From contig USFF01000001.1 in assembly GCA_900553835.1 (NCBI GenBank), positions 16,750 to 80,749 on the forward strand: a stretch of DNA of 64,000 nucleotides. Reading direction: 5' to 3'. Position numbers and translations under genes: made by a program. Within the stretch, counting starts at the first letter, position 1, and the number at the start of each line of letters is the position of its first letter. This document shows, one piece after another, positions 48,569 to 58,540 of this stretch. The notes beneath the pieces are model-generated. The model worked only from the letters and a program-made list of their open reading frames with translations. It was not told the origin of the DNA and ran no database searches. The stretch comes from an uncultured Mycoplasmatota bacterium. Lineage in GTDB: Bacteria > Bacillota_I > Bacilli_A > RF39 > UBA660.

Positions 48569-51500
48569 GAAGTATTATAGTTTTTTAATATTATTAGTAG
48601 TTATGTTGTTTCCCACTAGTATATTTGCACTTCAGGATAGTTATAGTATTACATTAAGCGGTAATTATGGTTACTACTGGGCTAATTATAACTGGGTTGC
48701 AAGTGGTGGGGAAAGTGATTATTTAGCAAGTTTTCAACGTGCTGGTAAAAGTAATTTGAAATGTGATGAAAGCGATAAAGCTAACTGGTATTATAAATCA
48801 ACTGCTGTTATTAAAATGGATTTATCAAAAGTTAGAGATGAGCATGGTAATAGATATAGTTCGTGTGATTCATATACAATTTCTGGTACAGATAAAGCAT
48901 CATTGGAGAAAAAAGTAAATGCAATTTACAACCCACCTAAACAATCACAATCTAATAAACAGGTTAAATGTACGACACGTACTGGTGGTACAAGATATGA
49001 AAAAATTACTAAAAATAATTCTACTGTTGATTATAATATTGGTAATGATCAGCACCATGTTGGAAATAGTAACTATGGTATGTGGGGTAAATCTACTTCT
49101 GCTAGTTCATATAATGGTTATGCAAAAGGTGTTATTGGCACAAAATGTACTTGGGGTAATTCAGGAGGAAAATCTTATAAAGGAGTTAAACAGTTAAATC
49201 AATATAAATTTACTGCTGGTAACTTGATTGCATATTGTTTAAATCCTGGAAAAGCTTTCCAAAATGGGGTTCATGTAAAAACTTCCTCATTTGATACTTC
49301 AAACTGTACAACAAGTATGTCATCTTATTCTTGCCAACTAGCAGCAGCAATTATTAAGCATACTTCTGGAGGAAGTATAGATCATATGGCTCTTCAAACA
49401 ACACTTAGATTTCTTGCTGCAGATAATAATGATGGTAATGGTATATGGTTAAGAGAAAGTAATGTAGATGTTTTTTATACAAGTGCTGATATATTTGGAT
49501 TAACTGCAAAATATGCAAGTCAAGGTTATAGTGGTTCTGCTAGTTCTCCAAAAGATGGGATATTATATACAAATTCCTATTTATCTTCACTTCAAAAAGC
49601 GATAAGGGTATATAAAGAAGTTAAAAGTGGATTTTCTATGTGGGCACCAAGTGTAAAAATTACAAGTGCTAACTATAGTAATGGGGTAGCAACTCTATAT
49701 GTTGAAACTAATTTTGATGCAAAAACAAATATAAAAGGTGTTACATTATCTGATGGTACAAGGATAGATTATACAAAATCTGCTTGTGAAAATAATAGTT
49801 CAAACACTTGTATGAAAATTACTTTTAATGCTGATGAAAATAAAATTCATGACTGTAATTTAAAAGTAAGAATAAGCTATACTCATGGTGGAGATGAAGT
49901 GATTTCAAAAATTGGAATGTATTTACCTAGTAATACATCTAAACACCAAAAAATGCTTATTTATGATACATCTGGCTCTGATACATTTGTAGAAGCTTCA
50001 CTATGTGGAGGCGGGAATACTTGTACGATAAAGGATGGTGTTTATTATGGTAAAAATGGGACACCAGTAGATAAAGAAACATATGATGCTGAATGTAATG
50101 AAAAACCTACAACATGTCCAGATCCTGGAATACAAAAAAATATGCCAGAAGATTGTTCTACTGATGGAACAACTGGTGTAATTAAAGATCCTAGTATGTG
50201 TACAATACTTAACAGTGAAGAGAATGTAAAGAATGATTATAAGAAAGATTATGGAAATGAATATTGCAGTGTATACTGTAATGAAACATTAACGTTCTCA
50301 TTTATGGATAAAGCTAAGGCAATATCAGGAAGATACTTTGTGCATGATGTTGGAAGTTATTATAGTAATAAGCAAAACTTAAGTACAGTAATATTATCTA
50401 GTAGACAGTGTACTAGTTTAATAGATTATGATACTTGGGAAAAAGATTATATAAAAGCAAATGATGACGTAAGAACAACTTGGAATGAATATAAAAGAAC
50501 TGAAACACTAGATAAAAGAACAAAATCTGATAGTAAAACTTATTGTAATGGAGGATGTGGACCTACAACATGCTCTTGTGGATGTAACGAGTATAGTTAT
50601 GATGACGAAGGCAATGTAACGGGTTGTGCAGTCCCTTGTACTTATACAGGAACTGCTCCAAATGCATGTGATACGTGGACATGGTACTGGGCAAATTCAT
50701 CTACTGGAACAGGCTACAAATGGACAGATGCCAACGGTAACGAACACACTAGTTACCCTTCATATAGTAGTGGTAGTTCAAATTATTCCTCGAGTTGCAG
50801 TGCATGCGCAGGAACCAGTAGTGTAGTAGGAAACGCTGGTACTCGCGTAAATACCGTTAATGGCTGGTCTGGTGCAGTAAATAGAAGACAAACGTTAATA
50901 AATAAAATTAATAGTTGTAACTTTGTAGAAGGTAGTGATGCTTATAATAAAGTTATGAATTATACACCAAAGAATACAATTAGTATTGATTATGCTGAAA
51001 ACACTATATATAAAGAAAATTATAATATAAAGATTGCAAATGAAAAAACAGAAAATCATGTAGTATCAAGAGGTTATGCTGATACAACTTCATGGAAAGA
51101 AGTATGTGGTAGTGACTGTGATGGAACATTAGGCAATTTAACAAGCACTAGTAACTATAAACATTTAACTTATTGGGCTTGTACAGGAAGTGAATTAAGT
51201 GCTGAATGTCATGATGTAACAACAATGTATTTTCCACAAAACAGATTAGCTAACATAGTTGTTAATACGGAAACAATACACTATCAAGAAGCAGAATTTT
51301 ATACACAAGTATTTTCTGGAAAAGTTAGTACAGAAACTAATAATGTTGGTTACTGGATAAAACTTTCAGATAATCAGTATCATTTATATCCAGTAAGTGC
51401 GTATAGATTAACTGGTAATTATCCAATAGAAGTAGAATACTCTAATTTAGGAGATCAAAGTAAAGTAAGAGATATGGAAGGCGGAACATACACTTGTTCA

Positions 51501-52013
51501 TATGATGCAATTAATGAACTTACTAAATATGACTGTGATGATGGTTATCATGTATGTTATCCATGTACAAGTGAAGATGAGGAATGTGATTATGGTAAAC
51601 TAGGACTTGGGGTATACTATAGGTCTGTAAGTCTATCAGATTTATTCCCGCATTCTAGTTATAGTCCTGTTTCGCCAGGTAATTTAACACCTATAACAAG
51701 AAATATAGGACAAAACTGGATAACTGCTAAGGCACAAAAGGTAGTTAAAGAAATTCAAAGTAATGGTGATGATGTATGGATTACTAAAAAGCCTATGTAT
51801 ACTATTAAGTTAACACCATCTATAATGAAAAATATAAGGAACTACAATAGCACTAGAAACTATATAGATTATTCATTATCATGTAATAGTCTTAAGTGTT
51901 CAAGTGATTTCTTACAAAGTAATTTAAGAAGTCTTATGGATGGTAAATATGGTGAATTCTATTCAAAAGATTTAAGTATAAAAAGTGATAGTTTATACTA
52001 TTACAGTAAATGA
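48561..52013 (+). CDS. Giant Cys-rich secreted protein with thioester-like domain
   Basis: 1150 residues. The signal peptide ends SIFALQ. Around 215-300, LIAYCLNPGK (Cys about 226) and MALQTTLRFLAAD (Gln about 279) have the spacing and context of Gram-positive thioester domains, in which Cys and Gln side chains crosslink and then bond covalently to host targets. The rest holds more than 40 Cys in clusters (for example TYCNGGCGPTTCSCGCNEYS). No sorting signal or C-terminal helix is visible, so it may stay on the cell through the Tad-like apparatus or the anchored neighbours. AAGGAGG precedes ATG 48561. Adhesin role is inference. Confidence 0.6.
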   Translation: MFKKYYSFLILLVVMLFPTSIFALQDSYSITLSGNYGYYWANYNWVASGGESDYLASFQRAGKSNLKCDESDKANWYYKSTAVIKMDLSKVRDEHGNRYSSCDSYTISGTDKASLEKKVNAIYNPPKQSQSNKQVKCTTRTGGTRYEKITKNNSTVDYNIGNDQHHVGNSNYGMWGKSTSASSYNGYAKGVIGTKCTWGNSGGKSYKGVKQLNQYKFTAGNLIAYCLNPGKAFQNGVHVKTSSFDTSNCTTSMSSYSCQLAAAIIKHTSGGSIDHMALQTTLRFLAADNNDGNGIWLRESNVDVFYTSADIFGLTAKYASQGYSGSASSPKDGILYTNSYLSSLQKAIRVYKEVKSGFSMWAPSVKITSANYSNGVATLYVETNFDAKTNIKGVTLSDGTRIDYTKSACENNSSNTCMKITFNADENKIHDCNLKVRISYTHGGDEVISKIGMYLPSNTSKHQKMLIYDTSGSDTFVEASLCGGGNTCTIKDGVYYGKNGTPVDKETYDAECNEKPTTCPDPGIQKNMPEDCSTDGTTGVIKDPSMCTILNSEENVKNDYKKDYGNEYCSVYCNETLTFSFMDKAKAISGRYFVHDVGSYYSNKQNLSTVILSSRQCTSLIDYDTWEKDYIKANDDVRTTWNEYKRTETLDKRTKSDSKTYCNGGCGPTTCSCGCNEYSYDDEGNVTGCAVPCTYTGTAPNACDTWTWYWANSSTGTGYKWTDANGNEHTSYPSYSSGSSNYSSSCSACAGTSSVVGNAGTRVNTVNGWSGAVNRRQTLINKINSCNFVEGSDAYNKVMNYTPKNTISIDYAENTIYKENYNIKIANEKTENHVVSRGYADTTSWKEVCGSDCDGTLGNLTSTSNYKHLTYWACTGSELSAECHDVTTMYFPQNRLANIVVNTETIHYQEAEFYTQVFSGKVSTETNNVGYWIKLSDNQYHLYPVSAYRLTGNYPIEVEYSNLGDQSKVRDMEGGTYTCSYDAINELTKYDCDDGYHVCYPCTSEDEECDYGKLGLGVYYRSVSLSDLFPHSSYSPVSPGNLTPITRNIGQNWITAKAQKVVKEIQSNGDDVWITKKPMYTIKLTPSIMKNIRNYNSTRNYIDYSLSCNSLKCSSDFLQSNLRSLMDGKYGEFYSKDLSIKSDSLYYYSK

Positions 52014-52024
52014 GGTGATAAAGA

Positions 52025-53749
52025 GTGAAAGAGTCTTTCTGGGCATATTTATTTATAATTCTAGGTTTATTTACTATAGTTGTAATGATGCTTATACAAG
52101 ATGTAACTACAACTGATGAAGAAAATTATTACCTTACTAAAGAAGTAATGGAAGCAGCAATGATTGATAGTATAGACTATGGTGTCTATATGGATAGTGG
52201 AGACATACGTATAATTGAAAGTAAATTTGTAGAAAATTTTACTAGAAGATTTGCTGAAAGTATAAAAGATAGTAAAAGTTATACATTAGAATTTTATGAA
52301 ATATATGAAGAACCACCTAAAGCTACAGTTAAAGTATCAACTTCTACTAAAGAATATACAGTTACAAAGGATACAACTACTAATTTTGATATTTTAACTG
52401 TTCTAAGTGGTATACTTGAAACTAAATATAATAAAGGAGATAAAGCTTTAAATGTTAGTTTAAATGTAAAGGATCACGGAAGAGTGGGTAGTAGACTAAA
52501 ATATACTAACTATAATGGAGCAGTAACATTTGATGTAATACCAGATTTTCCTTACATAATTGATAATAATAACATATCTTGTACTCCTAAAAATGTTAAA
52601 ATATCATCTGATGATAAAACAATAACAATTAGTGATGTAACAGATAACACTACATGTACAGCTAAGTTAATAGAAGCTCCTTACCAGGTTACACTTAAAG
52701 TGGTAAATGGTGCAGTATCTAGTGGTAAGAAAGTAGTAGCTGTAAGAGCTAATGGCGAAGCAACATATGAAGCAGTGGCTTTTGATGGATATACTTTAGA
52801 CGATCCATATATGTCTTGTGATAAAGGAGCAACTATAAGTAGAAATAGTAACATATTTACAGTAAGTAAAATTAACAATACACAAGAGTGTACTGTTACA
52901 TTAAGAAAAGCTCCATATAAAGTTACATTTAATATTCCAAATGGTGGTACAACTGTAGGAAACCCAGTTCAAATAAGACAGGGAGAAACTGGAGTAGTTC
53001 CAATATATGCAAACATTGGATACACTACTGAAGGGATGACAGTAAGTTGTGATGGAGGTGCAACAGCTACTATAGCAAATGATACTGTTATAAATGTATC
53101 AAATGTTAGTAGAAGTCAGGTGTGCACAGTAACAATAAAGAAAATTACAAGTGGAAGTTATCCAAGTTTTAAAGAAAAAGAAAATGGTAAATACGATATT
53201 ACTATTGCAAATGTTGATGGTAAAGAAGGAGACATGAAAACTACTTATGGCTGGGGAGGATATACAACTGTAGTTAAATCCGGAACTAAACAAACTACTT
53301 TTACAGCAAAAGTAAATGGTGGACAACAAGAAATTGATGGTTTAATTATAACAATATCTGCTTCTAATGTTGGAAGTGCACTTGCAGTAACATATACAAT
53401 TAAAAATACATCATCAAGTACAAAATCTTATTCAGTAGGATCGCATGCGGATATATATCTAATAAATAATGACCATGTTTATTTATATAAAGATAGTCAA
53501 GGAAAAATGCATACTGCTGAAGCTGCAAGTGGTTCTAAAAGGTATTCAATAGATTACATCTTTGACCCAGAAGTGACATCTTCTTGGGTAGGACACTATA
53601 GTGATAGACAAAATAACATATGGACTAACTTACCAAGTGGTTCACGAACTAGTGGTACTGACTCAGGTATGGCATTCTCTTGGTCAGGGAATATTGGACC
53701 ATATGAAACTATAACAAAAACAGTTAAGTTTGTTATAAATAAAAAATAA
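52025..53749 (+). CDS. TadE-like membrane-anchored protein with disulfide repeats
   Basis: 574 residues, with an N-terminal membrane helix (AYLFIILGLFTIVVMMLI) followed by EENYYLTKEVMEAAMIDSID, a pseudopilin/TadE-like start without a type IV cleavage Gly. Residues 170-375 contain three repeats of about 75 residues, each with two Cys (ISCTP...TTCTAKL; MSCDKGA...QECTVTL; VSCDGGA...QVCTVTI). A larger beta domain closes the protein. GAGGTGATAAAGA precedes the start. A terminator (about 53786-53823) follows. Confidence 0.6.
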   Translation: MKESFWAYLFIILGLFTIVVMMLIQDVTTTDEENYYLTKEVMEAAMIDSIDYGVYMDSGDIRIIESKFVENFTRRFAESIKDSKSYTLEFYEIYEEPPKATVKVSTSTKEYTVTKDTTTNFDILTVLSGILETKYNKGDKALNVSLNVKDHGRVGSRLKYTNYNGAVTFDVIPDFPYIIDNNNISCTPKNVKISSDDKTITISDVTDNTTCTAKLIEAPYQVTLKVVNGAVSSGKKVVAVRANGEATYEAVAFDGYTLDDPYMSCDKGATISRNSNIFTVSKINNTQECTVTLRKAPYKVTFNIPNGGTTVGNPVQIRQGETGVVPIYANIGYTTEGMTVSCDGGATATIANDTVINVSNVSRSQVCTVTIKKITSGSYPSFKEKENGKYDITIANVDGKEGDMKTTYGWGGYTTVVKSGTKQTTFTAKVNGGQQEIDGLIITISASNVGSALAVTYTIKNTSSSTKSYSVGSHADIYLINNDHVYLYKDSQGKMHTAEAASGSKRYSIDYIFDPEVTSSWVGHYSDRQNNIWTNLPSGSRTSGTDSGMAFSWSGNIGPYETITKTVKFVINKK

Positions 53750-53854
53750 TATATAGTAGTAAAAAATGTCGAATGATTTTAAAAAAAATAACACTTTATA
53801 ATTGATTTTATAAGTGTTTTTTTGTATAATGATATATAGAATAGAGGAGGAGTT

Positions 53855-54664
53855 ATGAAAAATTTAATTTTATCATTAAAAAGATTTTTTGGTAATAAAA
53901 ATACTATTACTATTTTATGCGTTATTTTAGCGGTGGTTGTACTTTGGATTTTCTATAACTATAGAATTAAACAACAAACTAATCCAGTAAGGGTTCCAGT
54001 TGCAAAAGTTGAGATACAACCAAGAACACTAATAACAGATGACATGATTGAATGGAAGGAAGTACCAAATATAATGGTTACTACTAACATAGTTAGACTT
54101 CAAAATGACATAGTTGGCAAATATGCAAATTATAACACAGTCATACCTGCTGGTAGTCCATTTTATCAAGGAACAATTGTAACATGGAAAGAGATGCCAG
54201 ACTCAGCATGGGAAAACATTCCTAATGGCTATACAATTGTAAGTTTAAAAGTTAATACAGAAACAACATATGGTAATTCAATATTCCCTGGAAATTATAT
54301 TGATTTATATTATGCAACATATGATGAAACTGGTAAACTATTACTAGGTAAATTAATTTCAAGTATAGAAGTATTAGCAGTAAAAGACTCAAGCGGTAAT
54401 CATGTATTTGAAAACAGTGGTCAATTGAAACAACCAAATTCACTAATATTTGCTGTTCCAGAAGATATGCATTTACTTTTAAGAAAAGCAAGTTACTTAA
54501 GTGGAGAAATTATTCCTGTACCAAGAAATAAAGAATACAGTGAAAATCCAGAAGCAACAAAGGTAAGTAGTGAATATCTACAAGATTTTATCTTAAGTCA
54601 AACAGTTATATTACCTGAACAAATAAATAATAATGGTGTAGGAACTATAGAAACAGTAGAATAA
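53855..54664 (+). CDS. cpaB: CpaB/RcpC-like SAF-domain protein
   Basis: 269 residues. A membrane helix (about 20-36) precedes a SAF domain (VPVAKVEIQPRTLITDDMIE, PAGSPFYQGTIV) and an RcpC/CpaB-like domain (GYTIVSLKVN, VLAVKD). In Tad systems this protein is part of the envelope-spanning channel; in a monoderm it probably acts on the outer face of the membrane. AGGAGG precedes the ATG. Confidence 0.8.
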   Translation: MKNLILSLKRFFGNKNTITILCVILAVVVLWIFYNYRIKQQTNPVRVPVAKVEIQPRTLITDDMIEWKEVPNIMVTTNIVRLQNDIVGKYANYNTVIPAGSPFYQGTIVTWKEMPDSAWENIPNGYTIVSLKVNTETTYGNSIFPGNYIDLYYATYDETGKLLLGKLISSIEVLAVKDSSGNHVFENSGQLKQPNSLIFAVPEDMHLLLRKASYLSGEIIPVPRNKEYSENPEATKVSSEYLQDFILSQTVILPEQINNNGVGTIETVE

Positions 54665-54686
54665 AAAGAAAAAAAGGAGTTAGAAT

Positions 54687-55787
54687 ATGAATAATACAAT
54701 TTTTGATCAAATTGATTTTGGTGCACTAAAGGAATTTTTAGATGATGATGATATCACGGATATTTCATATTCTAATGGTGGACAAGTGTGGCTTAAAAGT
54801 TTAAATAAAGGTGTAATAAAGGTAGAAAGACCAGAGATAAACAATGAATTAATGGAAAAAATAGCCTTTCAGTGTTCAAACGTAATGGGTAAAACATTCA
54901 ACATGGCTAGTCCATTTTTGGATGCTGAAAGTGCTGAACTTCGTCTTAACTTTGTACATGATTCAATTGCTACTAACGGTATTGCTTGTGTTATACGTAA
55001 AACACCAGCTAAAATAAGATTAAACAAAGAAAAATTATTAAAAGAAGATTATGTAAGTTTACCAATGCACGATTTTTTATTTAAATGTGTCGAAGGACAC
55101 TGTAATATAATTGTAAGTGGGGAAACTGGTAGTGGTAAAACTGAGTTAGTAAAATATCTTGCAAGTCATACTAAAGAAAATGAAAAAATAATAACAATTG
55201 AAGATACACTTGAGCTTCATTTAGATAGAATATTCCCACATAGAGATATTGTTGCAATGAAAACTAATAATATAGCTAGTTATAGTGATGTGTTAGTAAC
55301 ATGTATGAGACAGAACCCTAGGTGGATACTATTATCAGAGGTTAGAAGTGCTGAAGCTGTTACTGCTGTTCGAAACTCAATATCAAGTGGACATAATATT
55401 TTATCAACTATTCACTCTGATAAAGCAAGCGGAATTCCAATGCGTTTGTATAGTTTATTAGAGACTAATTTGGACGTTGATCAATTCGTAAAAACTATTC
55501 ATAGATATATTCATTTAGGTGTTCATGTTAAAGGATATATGAGTAAAAAATATGGAAGATTTCAAAGAGAAATTGTTGAGGTTGCTGAATTTTATGTTGA
55601 TGAAGATAATGAGGCAAGAACAAATGTACTTTATAAAAAAGGCATGGATGGGGTAGAAGTGTATCATAATCCAAGTAGTAGATTACTTGAATATTTAAGT
55701 GCTCAGGGTATTTATTTACCTCGTGAAACTTTCGTAAAAGAAGATACAGAGTTAAAAGAAATGAATAAAGAGATAGAAGTATTTTAA
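54687..55787 (+). CDS. cpaF: CpaF/TadA secretion ATPase
   Basis: 366 residues. IIVSGETGSGKTELVKYL (Walker A, about 145), ITIEDTLELHL (Asp box), WILLSEVRSAEAVTAV (Walker B) and HNILSTIHSDKASGIPMRL (His box) define the CpaF/TadA type of secretion ATPase. It powers assembly of Flp-like pili or pseudopili. AAGGAG precedes the ATG. Confidence 0.92.
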   Translation: MNNTIFDQIDFGALKEFLDDDDITDISYSNGGQVWLKSLNKGVIKVERPEINNELMEKIAFQCSNVMGKTFNMASPFLDAESAELRLNFVHDSIATNGIACVIRKTPAKIRLNKEKLLKEDYVSLPMHDFLFKCVEGHCNIIVSGETGSGKTELVKYLASHTKENEKIITIEDTLELHLDRIFPHRDIVAMKTNNIASYSDVLVTCMRQNPRWILLSEVRSAEAVTAVRNSISSGHNILSTIHSDKASGIPMRLYSLLETNLDVDQFVKTIHRYIHLGVHVKGYMSKKYGRFQREIVEVAEFYVDEDNEARTNVLYKKGMDGVEVYHNPSSRLLEYLSAQGIYLPRETFVKEDTELKEMNKEIEVF

Positions 55788-55795
55788 AGTAGGAG

Positions 55796-56704
55796 GTGAA
55801 GAGGATGTATATAGAAATTCTTATAGTATTTTTAATTTTAATTTTTATAGTACTTTTTAGAAGAAGTACTGGAGAGAAATTCTATAAATATATTTCTAGA
55901 AGTGTAGTAGATATATATAATAAATATGCACCATACTCATTTAAAGTAGTAAGAGAAAAAACCAAAGAGTTAGGACAAGAATATACAGCTAAACAATATA
56001 CAATTCAAGTTGCTATATTCGCTGGTGGCGCTGCTATAATATCTTATTTATATTTTTATAGTATAATAATTTCAATAGTATATGCTTTAATAGCAGTTCT
56101 GTTTATTCCTTATTTAGCTTACTTAAGATGTAAACGTATATATAGTGAATTTATATTTGAACAAATACAGGTATATGCTACTAACGTAATAATGGAGTTT
56201 AATACAACTCAGTCTTTCGTAAAGAGTTTGGAAGGTGTTAGAGATAGTGGTGTACTAGAAGATCCTCTTTTAAGTGATGTAAATCAAATGATAAGCATTG
56301 CTTACAATAGTTCAACAATTGATAGTGCAATAGAATATATGAATAGTAAATATGATTATTATGTTATAAGAAATATGCATCAGCTTTTCTTACAAATAAC
56401 AAATGAAGGTTCAAAAGATTCAGGAGAAGCCTTAGAAGGAATGATGCAAGATATAGATATGTTAGTAGAAAATGTATATAGAGATAGGATGGATAGACAA
56501 AACTTCCATAAACAATTCTTAACATTTGGTATAATACTTTATTTCCTAGTAGCTTTAGTGCAAGTATTACTTGGATCTAATAGTTATCTAGCACTTCTTA
56601 ACTTGTGGTATGTTAAATTATTATTGCATGCTATAATTATAGTAAATACTTACTTCCTAGTAAGTGGAGAAAAATATTATAATGAGGATGTGGGTGCAGA
56701 ATGA
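55796..56704 (+). CDS. tadB: TadB-like platform protein
   Basis: 302 residues with an N-terminal helix, a helix pair about 60-105, a GspF/TadB cytoplasmic domain and two C-terminal helices. Order after cpaF fits the inner-membrane platform. Start could also be ATG 55805 behind AGGAGGTG. It overlaps the next gene by 4 nt (ATGA). Confidence 0.8.
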   Translation: MKRMYIEILIVFLILIFIVLFRRSTGEKFYKYISRSVVDIYNKYAPYSFKVVREKTKELGQEYTAKQYTIQVAIFAGGAAIISYLYFYSIIISIVYALIAVLFIPYLAYLRCKRIYSEFIFEQIQVYATNVIMEFNTTQSFVKSLEGVRDSGVLEDPLLSDVNQMISIAYNSSTIDSAIEYMNSKYDYYVIRNMHQLFLQITNEGSKDSGEALEGMMQDIDMLVENVYRDRMDRQNFHKQFLTFGIILYFLVALVQVLLGSNSYLALLNLWYVKLLLHAIIIVNTYFLVSGEKYYNEDVGAE

Positions 56705-57501
56705 TGTATGAAATATTAATAGTAGGTGTACTAATAGTTATTATATTACTTGCAAATAAAAAAATAGATGTTAATAAATTTGTTAAAGATAATGAAAAAG
56801 TATTTAAACTTTTAAAAGAAGATGATTATGATTTCTTAGTTAAAGCAAAGTATGGAGAAGGAGTAGACTCTAATAAATTATTTGAAAAAAGAATTAAGGA
56901 TTCTCTAATAATATTAGTAGTTGTATTCTTCCTTATGTTAATGATGTCAAAGAAATTATCATTCTTGAATTTAATTATATGTTTTGGTGCAGGTTTCTTC
57001 ATCTTTAAAAGTGGATATAGTAATTTAAAAAATTATTACAAAAGACATCTACATGAAATAGATTTATTACTTCCATACTATTTAAAAAGTTTGGAAATAT
57101 TAATTCAACACTACACAGTACCTGTAGCATTAAGTAAAAGTATTGATACAGCACCTCCAATTTTCAAAGAAGGGTTAAGAGAACTTACAGGAAAAATAAA
57201 TGCTGGTGATTCAAGTATAGACCCTTATATGGAGTTTGCTATTGATTACCCAGTTAGAGACTCAATGAGAATGATGAGACTTCTTTATAGGCTTGGACTT
57301 GGTGATCAAGAAAGAAAACAAGAACAATTAATAGTATTCTCTAGGACAATATCAAACTTACAAGCTAAGAGTAGAGAAACAAAATACAAGGAAAGACTAG
57401 AAAGAATGGAAAAGAAAACAATGGTTATGCTTTCAACTACAGGTGTAGGAGTTATGCTAGTACTTGTACTTTCTATTTTAAGGTCATTTACTTCTATGTA
57501 A
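56701..57501 (+). CDS. tadC: TadC-like platform protein
   Basis: 266 residues: N-terminal helix, two central helices (about 68-105), a GspF-type domain with SLEILIQHYTVPVALSKSID, and a C-terminal helix (TTGVGVMLVLVLSIL). Last gene of the Tad-like operon. AAAAGTATA/TTATACTTTT with T-run (57503-57530) terminates it. Prepilin peptidase and TadZ are not in the window. Confidence 0.8.
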   Translation: MMYEILIVGVLIVIILLANKKIDVNKFVKDNEKVFKLLKEDDYDFLVKAKYGEGVDSNKLFEKRIKDSLIILVVVFFLMLMMSKKLSFLNLIICFGAGFFIFKSGYSNLKNYYKRHLHEIDLLLPYYLKSLEILIQHYTVPVALSKSIDTAPPIFKEGLRELTGKINAGDSSIDPYMEFAIDYPVRDSMRMMRLLYRLGLGDQERKQEQLIVFSRTISNLQAKSRETKYKERLERMEKKTMVMLSTTGVGVMLVLVLSILRSFTSM

Positions 57502-57675
57502 TAAAAGTATAGTTTTATACTTTTTTTTATTATTTAAATTTTAAATTTTAATAGTCATTTAACTATATAAAATTGAATTTTTAATACAAAAAAACCACTT
57601 AAAATTAAAAATTTATAGGGTTTGACACTAAATAAAAAGTATGCTAATCTATTTTTTGATGAAAGGAAAATAGAT

Positions 57676-58239
57676 ATGATAAATTACTTTGAAATACTAA
57701 ATATCACAAAGGTTTACTATTACGATGATGATGAAAGACCGAGTTTAACTTTAAATGAAAGCGTAGAAGTTTATAACTTTGATGGTTCGTTCAATAGATT
57801 AAAAATAGAAGATAATGACTATAAAGATTTAAGCATATATGATGCTCAACAAAAAGCAAAAAACAATATAAAAAAACAAAGAGGAAATAAATATAAAAAT
57901 ATAGAAACATCAAATAATATTTATATTGATTATAAATTACAAGGGGAATATATTTATTCTAAATACACAAAAAGGAGACCAAATGACATAAAATACGTTA
58001 AATGTATTTTATCGGATTATATAGAAGAGTTATTTTTAAATGCAAATAATAAGACATTTGTTAATCGTAAAAAAGATAAACATAAAATAGATGCAAAATA
58101 TGGTTTTTATGAATATAATGTAAAGTTTTCTGTGCTTCAAAATAAAAAAGAAGTAATGTATACTTGTACATTACTTGTTAGAAATGATGCTAATGGTAAA
58201 AAGTATTTATATGATATTTTAGACATAAAAAAAATTTAG
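57676..58239 (+). CDS. Hypothetical protein whose 3' end overlaps a small-RNA terminator
   Basis: 187 residues from ATG 57676 (GAAAGGAAA upstream); a longer TTG start at 57622 lacks support. The sequence is basic and hydrophilic, with no signal. The C-terminus (NVKFSVLQNKKEVMYTCTLL, ANGKKYLYDILDIKKI) resembles the closing strands of polyvalent-protein or phage-type domains ending YLYDIxxIKK. The AAA AAA codons and stop at the end coincide with the T-run and first stem bases of the minus-strand RNA at 58227. Confidence 0.6.
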   Translation: MINYFEILNITKVYYYDDDERPSLTLNESVEVYNFDGSFNRLKIEDNDYKDLSIYDAQQKAKNNIKKQRGNKYKNIETSNNIYIDYKLQGEYIYSKYTKRRPNDIKYVKCILSDYIEELFLNANNKTFVNRKKDKHKIDAKYGFYEYNVKFSVLQNKKEVMYTCTLLVRNDANGKKYLYDILDIKKI

Positions 58240-58309
58240 TCAGCTTCCGCGTGAGCCATAGTTCATATAAATGAACATCGACAAAGGTGCGTTCCGGCTG
58301 ACTAAATGT
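58227..58309 (-). ncRNA. Tandem structured small RNA, copy C
   Basis: Promoter on the minus strand: TTGACA (58344-58339), 17 nt, TAGAAT (58321-58316). The RNA would start near 58309. Body 58305-58236: outer stem TTAGTCAGC/GCTGACTAA, inner CGC/GCG and CC/GG pairs around purine-rich internal loops, and an apical hairpin GTTCA/TGAAC. Then T8 (58234-58227). The GC-rich body stands out in this AT-rich region. No known family recognised. Confidence 0.7.
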
Positions 58310-58346
58310 AATACAATTCTATCATAAATAAATATGATTGTCAAAT

Positions 58347-58425
58347 AAAAAAACATTAGCCAGCTTCCGCGTGAGCCCTAGTTCGTAAGGAACGAGGCAT
58401 AGGTGCGTTCCGGCTGGCTAAATGT
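58347..58425 (-). ncRNA. Tandem structured small RNA, copy B
   Basis: Promoter TTGACA (58460-58455), 17 nt, TAGAAT (58437-58432). Body 58421-58356 has outer stem TTAGCCAGC/GCTGGCTAA: both strands changed relative to copies A and C (T-A to C-G), a compensatory substitution. Apical hairpin GTTC/GAAC. Terminates with T7. The same cassette order as its neighbours, 115-120 bp apart. Confidence 0.72.
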
Positions 58426-58462
58426 AGCATAATTCTATCATAAATAAATATGATTGTCAAAT

Positions 58463-58540
58463 AAAAAAAATTAGTCAGCTTCCGCGTGAGCCCTAGTTCA
58501 CAAGAAACGAGGCAAAGGTGCGTTCCGGCTGACTAAATGT
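58463..58540 (-). ncRNA. Tandem structured small RNA, copy A
   Basis: First copy in transcription order. Promoter TTGAAT (58575-58570), 17 nt, TATAAT (58552-58547): different flanking sequence but the same spacing and distance to the RNA as in the other copies. Body 58536-58471 has outer stem TTAGTCAGC/GCTGACTAA and conserved CGGAACGCACC and GGCTCACGCGGAAG strands. Terminates with T8. Confidence 0.72.

Noticed and set aside
57604..57676. TTG start at 57622 for the 187-aa ORF
   Set aside because: No Shine-Dalgarno precedes it, while ATG 57676 has GAAAGGAAA.
58236..58536. CRISPR array
   Set aside because: Only three units, repeats are 66-70 nt palindromes and the spacers are near-identical promoter sequences; no cas genes.
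58236..58536. Integron attC sites or a type III toxin-antitoxin RNA array
   Set aside because: No attC RYYYAAC/GTTRRRY ends and no integrase; type III antitoxin repeats are short, share one promoter and precede a ToxN-like toxin, whereas these have individual promoters and terminators and the adjacent ORF is not ToxN-like.
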